The notes under the pieces are model-generated. The model had not been told where the DNA came from, did no database searches, and was given only the letters and a program-made list of their open reading frames with translations. A program made the translations under genes and the position numbers. This document shows positions 1 through 10,840 of a DNA stretch of 64,000 nucleotides, one piece after another (position 1 is the first letter of the stretch; every line of letters starts with the position of its first letter). The stretch comes from Undaria pinnatifida (Eukaryota; Sar; Phaeophyceae; Laminariales; Alariaceae). The stretch is from contig JABAKD010000015.1 in the NCBI GenBank assembly GCA_012845835.1, forward strand, positions 8,090,467 to 8,154,466, written 5' to 3'.

Positions 1-185
1 CACTGCTCGTCGATTTTTCGTGGAGTGTTGCTAACTCACGCTCTCGCGCTTTCCGCGAGTCAATTTATGCACAAGAAAAAGTCCCCACGAGTTTATACGA
101 GTATGCACTCGGGGGGACTCGAACTCACGAAACTGACCTATACTAGGCTCGAGGACAACCTGATACGCCACCGGGGCGACCGATA
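1..185 (-). mobile_element. tRNA-headed SINE, cut by the window edge
   Basis: Read on the minus strand, this starts near 185 with a tRNA-like head: an A-box-like TGGCGTATCAGG and a B-box-like GAGTTCGAGTCC separated by about 40 bases. The body that follows matches the longer copies at 4739-5053 and 12502-12817. The tail end would lie left of base 1. The tRNA-like head points to an internal Pol III promoter; that role is inferred from SINE biology. Confidence 0.6.
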
Positions 186-734
186 CTTTGTACCAGGGCA
201 TTAATTAGTGGTTCGACGTCTGTTGCGAGCAACAGGCGACGCAAGGGGTGTTGCTCCCGGAGGGCAGTCGGAGGCGAAAAAGTTGCAATATATGCGCGAA
301 ATATACGCCTTGGAAAACCAAGTAACGAACTGCGTCTAAACGCCTCCCGAACCTCGAAAATGACGTGGATCAGGATGCCTCGGAATGCCTTGAAGCAGAA
401 ACGAGGTGATTTCACTTATTATGAGTATTAGTATTATACTTACACTTGCGAAGTCAGGAGTAGCTCGGGGCCAGCATTGCTGCACCCAGGTCAATCGATA
501 AAGAAGAGAGAAACATATGAATGCTATATTCGCCACTCGCCACAGTCGGTGATCGGTGATGTCCCTAATGCCCAGTCTCTGTGTCGATTCCATGTTACGG
601 CTCGAGTAGGACGTCATCATCATCATTAGCAACAGCAAATCTGAGGATAGGCCAGCAGTATGGCCGAAGACGCCACACCAGAAAGGTATGACAAAAAAAA
701 GAACCCACCCCCCATCCCTAGACCTTTCTCTGTG
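186..734. other. No recognisable gene
   Basis: I see no convincing coding exon, RNA gene or familiar repeat here. Open frames are short and occur on both strands with no family resemblance. Confidence 0.4.
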
Positions 735-866
735 CTGCGCGCAATGTCATCCAGGTCGGTGAAACCCGAGAAACTCCCGGCATTGTCGGGGACGCGAGGG
801 TCTACGACAGGTCTGCGGTCTTGCCACTACGGCCATGGATGAAGCGAGTACAACCCCCCCCCCCAA
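735..866 (+). repeat. C-tailed repeat (family C1)
   Basis: A copy of a dispersed family whose core reads 'tgcctggtcggtgaaaaccc', then 'gatgcgagggtctatggtc', then 'catgcatgaaatgagtaca', and which ends in a run of C. Here the C run is at about 854-863. Other copies are listed under the C1 entries. Confidence 0.55.
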
Positions 867-1972
867 GTTCCCGACCTTGATGCTGCAATTAACACGCCGT
901 CACTGCAGTAGCACCTTGCCGACGTTATCGCATCATATAACACACCAAATAATTCAGAATTCATTTGCGGCGACAAAAAAATGCGCAACAATGTTTTCGC
1001 CTGCCTGCGGGGGAAAATGTTGCGCGCCCGAAATAGCGTGTTGCGCAGCACGCAACCGGCCTCGCGGCGGCTGTTGAGCGAAACGATTACGTTGACCCAA
1101 ACGTTGCGCCCGCGCAACAGCGCAACAGCTAAGTAATGCCCTGCTCTGTACCTGATACTATGAGGCTTATATACGGGGTGGATAACTGATCGATGCTTCC
1201 GGGTAGCATGGTGTATATTTTACACCTGTACATTTGCAGTTTGATGCTGTCGAAGCCGTGAGTTCGAACGCCACTTCAGTGTGCCAGGCATAAATAATAT
1301 TCGGTAAAACAAAATATCGGGTTTGTGCTTCGCCAGGGATAAGCCACGCCTCCCGCGACCATAAGCAATGTTTGTATTATGTTTGTATTATCATATCATC
1401 ATCGCAGCGCAAATATATTCCGATATTCGATATATTTGATAGTATTTCCGGACTATTGTGCATGCTTGTGCGTCATCGCTGCCTGTCTTGTCGGTTGCAG
1501 TCTCTGGCGTGACGCCGCGTTGGGAATATTTACCAGGCAACAACGAAGACAGCAGTCGGCGGTATTGCCGACGCGATTCGTTTGGGTTTAGGATCGAATC
1601 TCGCCATATATAAATACTGGCTAAACTACGTATCGTATCGGTTATAAGCGATAAAGCAGGCATTATTCGTGAAGCGATTAAAGCAGGCTTAACTTGTTTG
1701 GAACCAACATGGAATCTCGAACCATTAAAAAAAAAAAAAAATCTTCTACAAGTAAAACACGTCAGCTGTGAGTTCGATACACTCTAAATTTAGGGTCGAT
1801 ACTCATCTTTGCAAGCTGCGTGATAAAACCGGCCGCTCTTGTCTCCTACCACGGATGTTGCCAGGGCGAAATGAACATGAACAACAGCAAATTGATCCAG
1901 CTGGAAATACCAAAACTTCGGCTTCTCCGAACGGTACGTATTATTCTCCTCCCATGATTGAGCACCACGTGC
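867..1972. other. Unassigned; TTGCGC-rich patch and one R3 fragment
   Basis: No gene is supported. At 1010-1130 the hexamer TTGCGC and its complement GCGCAA recur many times on both strands, which makes local inverted repeats. At 1747-1822 there is a minus-strand copy of the R3 repeat (CAGCTTGCAAAGATGAG core) next to an A run at 1727-1740. Confidence 0.4.
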
Positions 1973-2996
1973 CAAGGCTACAGCGGTGGGGGGGTCACTT
2001 TTGGGGCGCGTTTTTTTTGGCAGTGGGCCGGGGTAACTCACCCGCGTGTCCCCGCCCCCCTGTTCCTTTGCGACTTTGAGTTTTCGTGCTGTTCTAGCTT
2101 AGCGGTACGAGTCCACAATGGAGTGGTAAGCTGCGCTGCGCCAAAAAAAGACTCCTTAAGTATTTTCGTCCGTGGTAAGCTGCGCTGCGCCCAAAAAAGT
2201 CTCCTATTTAATACAAGGGCTCCGCTCCGCGGGCGGCTGACGCCGCCCGCTACGCTCGCGCAAGGCAAGGGAGAATTCAACCAAAAACATATGTAAAGGG
2301 GGCAGAAAGAAGAGACCCATGATTTTGTGCGAACAGCGATTTGATAATGCCAAGAGCTGCTTCTGCAGAGCAAATTGCCCTGTTGTGCTCAGCTGTGCTG
2401 TGTGCTTTTATTACCGGTGTCTGATCGGCAATATGGGGGTAATTTGCGTGGGGGAAAAAACAGGGGGCCGTGAAAGATCAAATACATGTAGAAAAAGAAA
2501 AAAGAGGAAAAGTAGTACTCTGTACACAACACGCATTATACCCGGTACTGCTCTATTTTCGAAAGAAAGCACACAACGCAGCGACACAGCACCGCAGCGA
2601 AGGGCACGGCACCGCACCGCACGGCTCCGCACGGCGCTACGCTGCGCTGCAGGGCTATATGTAGCCGGACTGATCTGAGCTGGGCGTGCATGTGATCCAA
2701 CAGCGTATAGTATCTGAATGTATGTACAAACCTGGCATAGTAGTACTGGTATGTGCTAATGGCGTTTCGTATTTCGAACGAAGCTGGAAAGCAAAGAAAA
2801 GCTGGAAAGGTTCCGCAAGTAATATCGAAGTTGGAGCTCTGAGAGGCCAGGGATGGGCAATCCCTGAGAAAGACAAAATTAAGTAAGTCTATAATATTTT
2901 CGTCGGTGAGGTATATTGAAAGTCACTCGTGCGGGTGCTGAAAAACAGTCAGTGAAAATTGGGGTACCCCCCCCCCCCCCCCCCCTACCGTAGCCT
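1973..2996. mobile_element. M2 inverted-repeat element with internal insert
   Basis: The left end (CCAAGGCTACAGCGGTGGGG) and the right end (CTACCGTAGCCTGAG, read inward) are imperfect inverted complements, as in the M2 copies at 39906 and 53814. M2 body sequence (TGTTCCTTTGCG, then TGGTAAGCTGCGCTGCGCC) is at 2055-2200, and the right body (GTCGGTGAGGTATATTG) is at about 2903. About 600 bp between them, including a C/G-rich patch at 2570-2660, look inserted. A 19-base C run sits just inside the right end. No transposase is present, so the element is non-autonomous. Confidence 0.5.
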
Positions 2997-3001
2997 GAGT
3001 T

Positions 3002-3090
3002 TTAACGCCTTCACAACTGGAAACCCTTTTTTTTTACAAAGTAACTTGGAGATAGTATAGGGAGGGGTTTGGGGGCTCTGAAGGGGTTAA
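3002..3090. mobile_element. M3 short TTAA-ended element
   Basis: An 89-bp unit starts TTAACGCCTTCACAACTGG and ends CTGAAGGGGTTAA, so its ends are inverted copies of TTAACNCCTT. The middle holds the conserved core ACTTGGAGATAGTATAGGG. Related copies are at 6772, 9765, 22544, 25438 and 37280. TTAA ends recall piggyBac-type target sites, but that link is only a suggestion. Confidence 0.55.
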
Positions 3091-3182
3091 GCCACATCCC
3101 CATCCTGCGGTCCGTTTATTTCTCTCATCTGTTTACGACGCTCCACGAGAGTTCCGCCGGTGTCAGTTAGCTCACTGGCGGG

Positions 3183-3315
3183 GATGGGGGGGGGGGGTGC
3201 ACCATGATATTAGTTTCATGCATACCAGCGGTAGTCGTATGACCGTGGACCCTCGCATCCCTACCTTGCCGGGACGGAGCACGTCGGGTTTTCACCGACC
3301 AGGTAGGCATCGCGT
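3183..3315 (-). repeat. C-tailed repeat (family C1), minus strand
   Basis: The C1 core is read on the minus strand: GGTCGGTGAAAACCCGACGT, then GATGCGAGGGTC, then a poly(C) tail seen here as the G run at 3187-3197. Confidence 0.6.
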
Positions 3316-3545
3316 GCAGGACGGGGGGGCGAGGGGACGGGGGGTATAGCAGAGCCCCGCTCCTTCCTGCTCTAGCTCCCCCCCCTCCCCCCTCTTCAAA
3401 TACGTTTTCCTGGGGTCGATGCCTCATCGCAGTCCACTTAGATGACGCCCCCCCCGACCCCTTTTTCGACGCTGTCATCCGCGTGCAAGAAAATTCGCGC
3501 CGACGTCCGCGTCTCACAATAAGCATTTCTTAGTAGGAGGCAGCT

Positions 3546-3718
3546 CACGCTTCATGCTACTCGCTTTATACCTTTCGGCGCTTCGCGCGTGGTGCAAGCA
3601 GTGTCTGCCTGGTCGGTGAAAACCCGACATGCTCCGTCCCGGCATAGTAGGAATGCGAGGGTGTTATGTCCATAGGACTACGGCCCTGCATTGTTTGACC
3701 CCCCCCCCCCCCCCCCAA
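3546..3718 (+). repeat. C-tailed repeat (family C1)
   Basis: A longer C1 copy that includes the upstream part GGCGCTTCGCGCGTGGTGC. It ends in a C run of about 17 at 3700-3717. The opposite-strand copy at 3183-3315 makes the pair face each other. Confidence 0.6.
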
Positions 3719-3997
3719 CTTCTTTGTCGGGTTAACTGTATCGATCTAAGCAACCGGGCTTTCCCCACTGCGCTCCCTTCTACTTCTTCGCTCGATTCAA
3801 CCCCCCTCCCCCCCTTCTATTCCCAAGATCTCAACTCGCGATGGACCGGGTGGGGGGTGGGGAGGCGCAATCATCATCGTATCGTGCATGGCCGTAGCGA
3901 ATAGAATCATAGACCCTCGCGCCGCTACAATGGCGGAACGTGAGGGGGTGGAGCAGGTATATATGAGGATATACGCACCCCGTAACACGCGCATCTA

Positions 3998-4310
3998 AGT
4001 ATCACGTGCAGCTTGCAAAGCTGAGTTTTGGTCAAAATCCTTTTTGGTCGATCTCGTCATCATCATCACACACAACTCAAGTGTATTTTTTCATTTTTTT
4101 AAAAGTGTGTATGTATGCAGACTGACTAACATCACCCTGTTGACCCTGATAGCTACACTGTAGTTGTAAGGGGAGTCGCCGACCTATATCCTTAATGAGG
4201 ACACAACTCGTAATGCGCGCGATCGGAGTATCACACACAGCTTGCAAAGATGAGTTTCGACGAAATCTTCGATCTCACAGCTGGAGTGTATTTTCATTTT
4301 TTGTAATATA
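3998..4310 (+). repeat. Two copies of repeat R3
   Basis: Two diverged copies (3998-4090 and 4225-4310) share CAGCTTGCAAAGMTGAGTTT, then a GATCTC patch, then GGAGTGTATTTTCATTTTTT or CAAGTGTATTTTTTCATT. Other copies are at 9349-9432 and 11345-11445 (plus), and 1747, 14317, 34873 and 43568 (minus). The T-rich end is constant. Origin unknown. Confidence 0.5.
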
Positions 4311-4738
4311 TGCCGGTCGGATGGGAGGGCGGAAGGCTTTTCTTTTTCCTTCTTTAAAACATCGCTTTTATCTCTCCAGCTCAGCCCGTAAGAGGTTTTA
4401 CTAGAGCTGTCAGTGGGCACGACTGCAAGCCAGCAATTAGTTTTTAGTCGGACTACAGTAAAAGTTGTTAAATTGTCGATTCCCGCAGGTACCGACTGTC
4501 CGACTTATTGAGTCATCATACTTGCAGGAGGGATTATCTAATATGGAAGGCGTTTTTTCTTCCTTTTTGAGCGGGCTTCCATCGACCGGTGGGAGCTGAT
4601 TTGGCTCGCCTGGCTTAAGCCGGCAAGTCGGCTAACGATCGGTTGGCTTCGCCAACCGACTTGCCGACTAAAGTCAGTTAGTTGGTTACTTATTAGTTTT
4701 TCAGTCGTGAAATCCTGCCGACTCACAGCTCTAGGCTT

Positions 4739-5053
4739 TTTTTTTTTTTTTTTTTCCACACACATTTACTTTTCAGCGTTCTGGACAAGCCGTGGTCACA
4801 GGTGTCGTCCCTTCTTCCCCCCGGTTCTTGCCTTCATTTTTATCGCGCATAGGGTTCAGCAATCCCTCTCACTGCTCGTCGATTTTTCATCGAGTGTTGC
4901 TAACTCACGCTCTCGCGCTTTCCGCAAGTCAATTTGTTCACAAGAAAAAGTCCCTACGAATTTATATGAGTATGCTCTCGGGGGGATTCGAACTCACGAA
5001 ACTGACCTATATCAGGCTCGAGGATAACCTGATACGCCACCGGGGCGACCGGT
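4739..5053 (-). mobile_element. Complete tRNA-derived SINE
   Basis: Read on the minus strand from 5053. The head begins GGTCGCCCCGGTGGCGTATC, with an A-box-like TGGCGTATCAGG and a B-box-like GAGTTCGAATCC about 45 bases later. A body of about 220 bp follows. The element ends in a poly(A) tail, seen as the 18-base T run at 4739-4756. Head, body and A tail are the standard parts of a tRNA SINE, which would need a partner LINE for retrotransposition. Other copies are at 1-185, 5071-5163 (partial), 12502-12817 and 29863-30030. No clear target duplication was seen. Confidence 0.75.
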
Positions 5054-5070
5054 AGTATTTACCCCCAGCT

Positions 5071-5163
5071 GCCTTCTGGACATGCCGTGGTCACGGGTGT
5101 CTTCCCTTCTTCCCCCTGGGACTTGCCTTCGTTTTTATCCCGCATGGGGTTCAGCATTAACGT
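5071..5163 (-). mobile_element. Partial SINE, tail half
   Basis: CTTCTGGACATGCCGTGGTC and the following 90 bp match the distal body of the SINE at 4739-5053. The tRNA head is missing, so it is a truncated second copy lying directly beside the complete one. Confidence 0.6.
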
Positions 5164-5289
5164 CGATTCGTTCATCGAATTTTGGTCGTGCATACAGCAT
5201 GGACCCATATGAGCAAAAAGAGCAACGCACAATAAAGAACTGAGGGTCACGTGTTTCTTCTTTCGGATTGCTAAGAAACTTTTGCAAGG

Positions 5290-5700
5290 CTTTTTTACGG
5301 GTCACGACCCGGCCCGCGGGTTAGGTCAGGAGGAGGCCTTTCAAAAACCCGCGGGTCAAGTCGGGTCGGGTCGGGAGTCAGGAGGTGTTGGAAATCCAGA
5401 GACGCACATTTCTGTGTTTTTTCAACCATTTCACCCCCGTGACGTCACTAGGGGCAGTCCGACCGGTATTTGGTACCATGGGTTAGGGGTACGTTTAGGG
5501 TCAGGGTTACGTTTAGGGTTTGGGTTAGTTTCATCCATGATGATAAACACAATAATGCAGGACTCCCTGGAAATCTCACGGGTCGAATGGAGTCGGGTCA
5601 GGAGGTATTCAACAACGTCACGGGGTAGGGCCGGGTTGGGTTATCCTGTGCCCCGGCCCGACCCGCAAGAAGGGATTATTACGCCCCGCGCAAGCCTCTG
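5290..5700. repeat. GGGTC-rich repeat with telomere-like stretch
   Basis: The flanks (5300-5390, 5575-5690) are dense in GGGTC, CGGGT and CCCGA motifs, as in the blocks at 37590-37680 and 37950-38030. Between them (5485-5535) GGGTTAGGGGTACGTTTAGG and similar variants resemble degenerate TTAGGG repeats. No coding call is made. Confidence 0.45.
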
Positions 5701-6164
5701 GAGATTTTTTGTTCAGAAGTAAGAATAATGTTGCACAATACTTTGAATATATATTTTAGAGTACATCACGGTAGCATTCTATGCTTGGCCGTTTTTTAAC
5801 TGTACGTTCGTTTTTGGGGGCAAACACTTGGAATTAGTGTGAGACGATTTTCGCAAGGTTAAGGTAAGGTCGTAACCTTGTCCGGAGTAGCTATAAACCC
5901 CGACCTTGAGCCCAACCCGAGAAAAAAAATCCCAAAAAGTGTGTGGACGTTGAAGGGGTTGGACATGAGGCAAGGTTGCGTTCTTGGAGGGGACCACGGC
6001 GACGGTAAGAGGGTCACGCTTCCGTATACAACTATAGTACTGTATAGCTTGTGCTGCCGGAGTAGTAACGGGGACCGCCGGTAGGGACAGCTCGCGCTAT
6101 CGCTATCGCGGGAACCGAAGGACACGCCAGAAAACCAGCTGGATTGCGAATGCAATTGAGTCAA

Positions 6165-6236
6165 ATCGACACACGACGTACGTGGAAGTGTGGTGAGCTT
6201 TAAGCTTTGTTTTTACCCATCCGCCGGAGGATAAGT
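6165..6236 (-). repeat. Repeat R5 (CCTCCGGCGGAT family)
   Basis: GTCAAATCGACACACGACGT, then GGAAGTGTGGTGAGCTTTAA, then CCATCCGCCGGAGGATAA. The same about 100-bp block occurs at 11958-12062 and 47412-47510 (plus) and 32031-32130 (minus). In the 11.9-kb copy it starts where a TRIM terminal repeat is cut off. Confidence 0.55.
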
Positions 6237-6239
6237 CGC

Positions 6240-7110
6240 TTTCGGGCTTTTGTTTTGCAATGGCTCGGGGTCGCTTCGCGCGAGTGACCCCCCCCCTGTT
6301 CCTTTGCGGTCTTCAGCTTCTCGACGTGTGCAACGATAGAGGTATACCTTTTTTTGGCCATTTTGTTTCTTGAGCGAGTGACACGCCCTGTTTCTTAGGT
6401 GTACCTCTTTTTGGCCATTTTGTTTTCTGAGCGAGTGACCCCCCCTGTTCCTTTTGGGGTACTTAGCTTCTCAACGCGTGCTGCGATATAGGTATACCTT
6501 TTTATGGCCATTTTGTTTTCTGAGCGAGTGACCCCCCCTGTTCCTTTGCGGTATTTAGCTTCTCGACGCGTGCCACGCTAGAGGTATACCCTTTTTTGGC
6601 AATTTTGTTTTCTGAATGACGGGGCTCCTTAACCCAAAATCGTCGGGAGGAAAAAAAATATTAGGAACTTTTTTTTTTGCATGATTCTCGTTTTGTGTAT
6701 ACCTACGACGTAGGGCATGGGATTTTTCATCCGCGGTACGTACCAGTTTTATTTTCATCTCCAAATCGTTTTTAACCCCTTCAGAGCCCCCGAACCCCTC
6801 CCTGTACTAAATCCAAGTAATTTTGTCCCCATAAACGGGTTTCCAGTTGTAAAGGAGGTCTCAAGCTCCCGAATTGAGGAAGCTTGAAAGAAAAAAACGT
6901 GATGCCCCTCTACCCTGGCAGGTGTCTCAAAAACAGCTCTTTTCATTTACCGCTATGAAACCGCAATGGAACGGTCAGCTACGCTGCGCCAAACGTATCG
7001 CCCAAAGTACTTTTGCCCGTGAGGTGGTGAATCACTCGTGGGAGTGGCTCAAACCCGGTGCCGAGAAAGGGGGTGCCCCCGGTAAGGTAGCCTTGGTCAG
7101 TGGGGCATCA
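6240..7110. mobile_element. Nested M2/M1 complex with amplified junction
   Basis: M2 pieces (GCGAGTGACCCCCCCTGTTC) alternate with the M1 left end (ACGCGTGCTGCGATATAGG, then TATACCTTTTTATGGCC) in about three tandem units between 6310 and 6600. This fits M1 inserted in M2, with the junction then amplified. An M3 copy lies at 6772-6858. The right end of M2 (GGTAAGGTAGCCTTGG) is at about 7080-7096. Confidence 0.5.
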
Positions 7111-8128
7111 ACGCCTGCACCCTAACCGGGCAACACTGCGCGCCTAATCCTTAACTTGCATTCGGAACCCAGTCTGGGTGCTGCCCCGGCGCGGGCTGGG
7201 TGATATCGTCTGCTTTGTTTTGTTGCTGCGGCTGCGTTTGTCAGTTATACATTGAAAAAACAGACTGATGTGCATAGGACGCCCCGTTTTGTTGGCTTGG
7301 TTAATTATGCTTTGTTCTTGAGTTTGGTACGGGAGGGACGATGGCGGTATTGGCACCGCTGCTGCTGTCGCCAGAAAACAGCGCGCAGGTGACAGAGCAG
7401 CAGGGTCGTTCGAAACCCAGGAGGGTAGATGCGCCCGATGCTGGTTGGATGGCGTCATCTGCTGCTGTGTTTCTATTAATTGTAGTTCCTGGCTGTTGGT
7501 GCTCTGTTTCCCCTCTTTTTTCCTTTTTGGTTTTTGTTCCTTCTTGTTGTATTTTATTTTCTTGTTCTCTTTTTGACTGCGAATAGTCTGGTTAACCAAC
7601 GCTATCATAACTTCGTTTATGCGTCCTGAATTCCACAGATGCCTGTTTGTGTCCCCCTCGATGCGGGTTACATAGTTTCCGTGCGCAGGCAGGACAAGGC
7701 TGAGCCTGGTGTGCTGGCTTGCAAATTATATGTTTTCTGCCAGCGTGGTCATTGGGGTTCGCGTTGCGTGGCCGAATCGCCTTGACTGCCGTGTTTACAA
7801 GGTGTATCTATATCTATTTGTGACGAAGGGCTCGTCTCTCTTTGAGGCATCAGCACGGACACTGGTTGGGCTGGATGTAGATGGGTAGAAACACCAGTGT
7901 AATGAAAGTAACACACACAAACAGCAGTACAAAACGTAAAACGGCTTTCGGATTTGATACGCTAAAAACACGAGGAAAGTAGTACCTGTTCTTGTATGTA
8001 CCGCACGGCGTGCACTCATACCATTTCATAAACCAGTAGGATGGTGTATTCGCATATTGCAGGCAAATGAGGTGTTAATAGATTCACCACCGCCGTGAAA
8101 GAATTTCGTAAGAGTTAGCTTCCGCTTA
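7111..8128. other. No recognisable gene
   Basis: About 1 kb without a repeat I can place or a convincing exon. Open frames here lack family motifs and overlap on both strands. Confidence 0.35.
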
Positions 8129-8607
8129 GGCCAGCTCCTAAAAGACACTGATTTTAAATCCGAAAATGGAGGTTTCAGCACCTTCGGAGGGGTGTTTCAC
8201 CCGGGGAAGGGGGGAATCGGGTCCGTCCACGTTTCTCAAATTCCGACTGGCCATTGTGCGAGACGCATCCAACGATGTTTGTTGTTTCTTCAGGATGAGA
8301 GTTTGATTTTTTGTCAATACAACGCAGTTTCCTCACAATCAATTTCGGACGCTATTTATAAAAAAAAGGCCCATTTTTCGGGAGAAACGGCGACATATCT
8401 CCGAATCTCGTTTGCTTTTTTTTTGCAGAATCTTAAAATATCCTGAAGAAAAGGCATACGTCGTTGGATGCATCTCGCACAGCGGCTAGTCGGGATTTGA
8501 GAAACGCGGATGGACCCGATTCCCCCCATCCCCGGGTCAAACACCACTGCGAAGGTGCTGAAACCTCCATTTTCGGATTTAAAACCAGTGTCTTTCAGGA
8601 GCTGGCC
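8129..8607. repeat. Long inverted repeat (foldback)
   Basis: The left arm 8129-8296 starts GGCCAGCTCCTAAAAGACAC. The right arm 8440-8607 ends with the near-perfect reverse complement (GTGTCTTTCAGGAGCTGGCC). The arms are 168 bp each, roughly 85-90% identical by eye, around a 143-bp loop. The unit could be a foldback transposon or a source of hairpin RNA. No open frame of note is inside. Confidence 0.75.
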
Positions 8608-9764
8608 TTCGGCAGTATACCATACACCAGGGGCACACTACTAACAAGATGAAACAAAAGCCCCACTCACTCTCACTCATCATGTCGGTATGAAGAACAA
8701 ATCCGGCTGGGAATTCCGTATGAACGCCCCCCCCCCCCCCCCCCTCCTCCCCCCTGTTTTGCATGGTCTTCAGACTACGGCTATGCATGAAATGAGTACC
8801 CACCCCCGGTCTTGGTTTCGGGGGGGGAAGGGGGGTTCTTGGGCTGGGCAATTACTGCAGCAGCACGTAATGTAGGTTGATCTCTCTGTGAGTTGGGAGG
8901 GGAAAATCTGTAAACCGAAAGTAACAAACCTTTCAGCAGTGCTCCTTGCATTTTGCCACACAAGAAGCAGTCAGGGATACAGTTGGGGTAGGGGATATGC
9001 ACCGGAACAAAACGTACGACACACACACGCGAAGCACGAGGAGACAATGATGATGTCATGCCGATGCTGCGCTTGTAACTGCTACTGGCTGTTCCTAGAG
9101 GCCGTGATTACGAGTGGTCACGTTGTAGGTCGCAATCGTTGTGTTTGCCATCCGGCAGTGTGCAGTATACATGAGTTTCAGCGTTGTTCGCTCACAGCTT
9201 TTCCCTATCAGAAAACCTCGGAAACAAAAGGAAAACTATGCACAAAGCCTAATTATACCTTCTTTGTCTGCTGCCCTCCTAAAACTTCATCTACAATAGT
9301 ACTCCATTTGTTGTCCTTTACTCCCTCCTTTTCAATACTAAATATGGATCGGAGTATCACACAGCTTGCAAAGATGAGTTTGGACGAAATCCTCGATCTC
9401 GCAGCGCTGGAGTGCGTTTTAATTTTTTATAATATTCCTGGTACATATCATTTAGCTCTTCTGGAGCCCATGCGCCGCGGCAAAACAAAGTATAGGCACG
9501 TTCTTATCATCGCGCGAGCTTGCAGCACACGTCGCAGTGCAAGCTGTTCGCGAGGTCTTGCAGGTTGCGCTCGCACATTGGACATTCGACAGTAAAACCA
9601 TCTTCAGCTATTCTATACCTGGTACATCAGCCCCAGGTTGCTTCTGCTTCATGCGAGGGGATGCTGCATGCAGTCGTCAATTTTTTTCCGTCAATTTATT
9701 TCTCCCGTCGGGAGCCCTGCCGCGTAAGGGCTAAGACAGGTGGGTCCCCGAAGGGTGAACACGT
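8608..9764. other. Repeat fragments; no credible gene
   Basis: Holds a 17-base C run at about 8727-8743, a C1 tail fragment (8758-8812) and an R3 copy (9349-9432). The block at 9150-9310 resembles 45170-45310 (CTCGGAAACAAAAGGAAAAC core). A 235-codon open frame (8888-9595) crosses these repeats and is not believed. Confidence 0.4.
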
Positions 9765-9851
9765 AACGCATTTACAAGTGGAAAGCCTTTTTTATTTACA
9801 AATTTACTTGAGAAGTTGGTGTAGGGAGGGATTTTGGGGCTCAAAAGTTTA
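9765..9851. mobile_element. M3 short element
   Basis: GTAACGCATTTACAAGTGGA, then a T-rich stretch, then TAGGGAGGGATTTTGGGGCT: a diverged M3 copy. Confidence 0.4.
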
Positions 9852-9879
9852 GATCACCTCTTAGTTGGTGTATATACAT

Positions 9880-10840
9880 CAACACGCGTTCTGCAATAGA
9901 GGAGGGCATCATGGTATACCCTTTTTCGGCTGGAACGGACGCGTGCTACGATAGAGGAGGGCACTATGGTATACCTTTTTTTGGCTGGAACGGACGCGTG
10001 CTACGATAGAGGTGGCATCATGGTATACCTTTTTTTAGCTGGAACGGACGCGTGCTACGACAGAGGAGGGCATTATGGCATACCCTTTTTTGGCTGGAAC
10101 AGACGCGTGCTACGATAGAGGTGGCATCATGGTATACCATTTTTTTTGCTGGAACGGACGCGTGCTACGATAGAGGTGGCATCATGGTATACCACTTTTA
10201 GGCTGGAACGCACGCATGCTACCATGGAGGTATACCCTTTTTTGGCTGTAACGGACGCGCGCTACGATAGAGGAGGGCATAATGGTATACCTTTTTTTGG
10301 CTGGAACGGACGCGTGCTACGATAGAGGTGGCATCATGGTATACCACTTTTTGGCTGGAACGGGCGCGTGCTACGATAGAGGAGGGCATCATGGTATACC
10401 ACTTTTTGGCTGGAACGGGACGCGTGCTACCGTAGAGGTATACCGCTTTTTGGCTGGGGTTCCTCACTTTAGGAGCTTGAGGAAAAAAAAAACTGACTTT
10501 GGAGAAAAAAAACTGCTGTATACCGGATGAAAAATCCCATGGCCCAGGTACACAACGAGAATTATGCAAAATTAAGGGGGCGTATTTTCCGACGATTGTG
10601 GGTTAAGGAGCCCCGTCATTCAGAAACCATTTTCGCCAAAAAAAGGTATACCTTAATACATCTACAATGTATTTCCGACGATTTTGGGTTAAGGAGCCCC
10701 GTCATTCAGAAACCATTTTCGCCAAGAAAAGGTATACCTTAATACCTCTACAACGTATTTCCGACGATTTTGGGTTTAGGAGCCCCGCCGTCCAGAAACC
10801 ATTTCAGACGGAAAGTGAAATACCTCTACCGCAGCACGGG
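9880..10840 (+). mobile_element. M1 element with both ends tandemly amplified
   Basis: Eleven tandem copies of a unit of about 53 bp (9880-10460), each with GACGCGTGCTACGATAGAGG followed by GGTATACC and a T run, form an expanded left end. One M1 body follows (ATCCCATGGCCCAGG at about 10536, then GGGTTAAGGAGCCCCGTC). The right segment (CGACGATTTTGGGTTAAGG with CATTCAGAAACCATTT) is repeated three times to a terminal ACCTCTACCGCAGCACGGG at about 10820-10838. A normal M1 is 250-290 bp; this one is about 960 bp. Non-coding. Confidence 0.7.

Noticed and set aside
8888-9595. A 235-codon plus-strand open frame, the longest non-repeat frame outside the ZIP gene
   Set aside because: It runs through an R3 repeat and another dispersed block, shows no domain, and its composition changes along its length.
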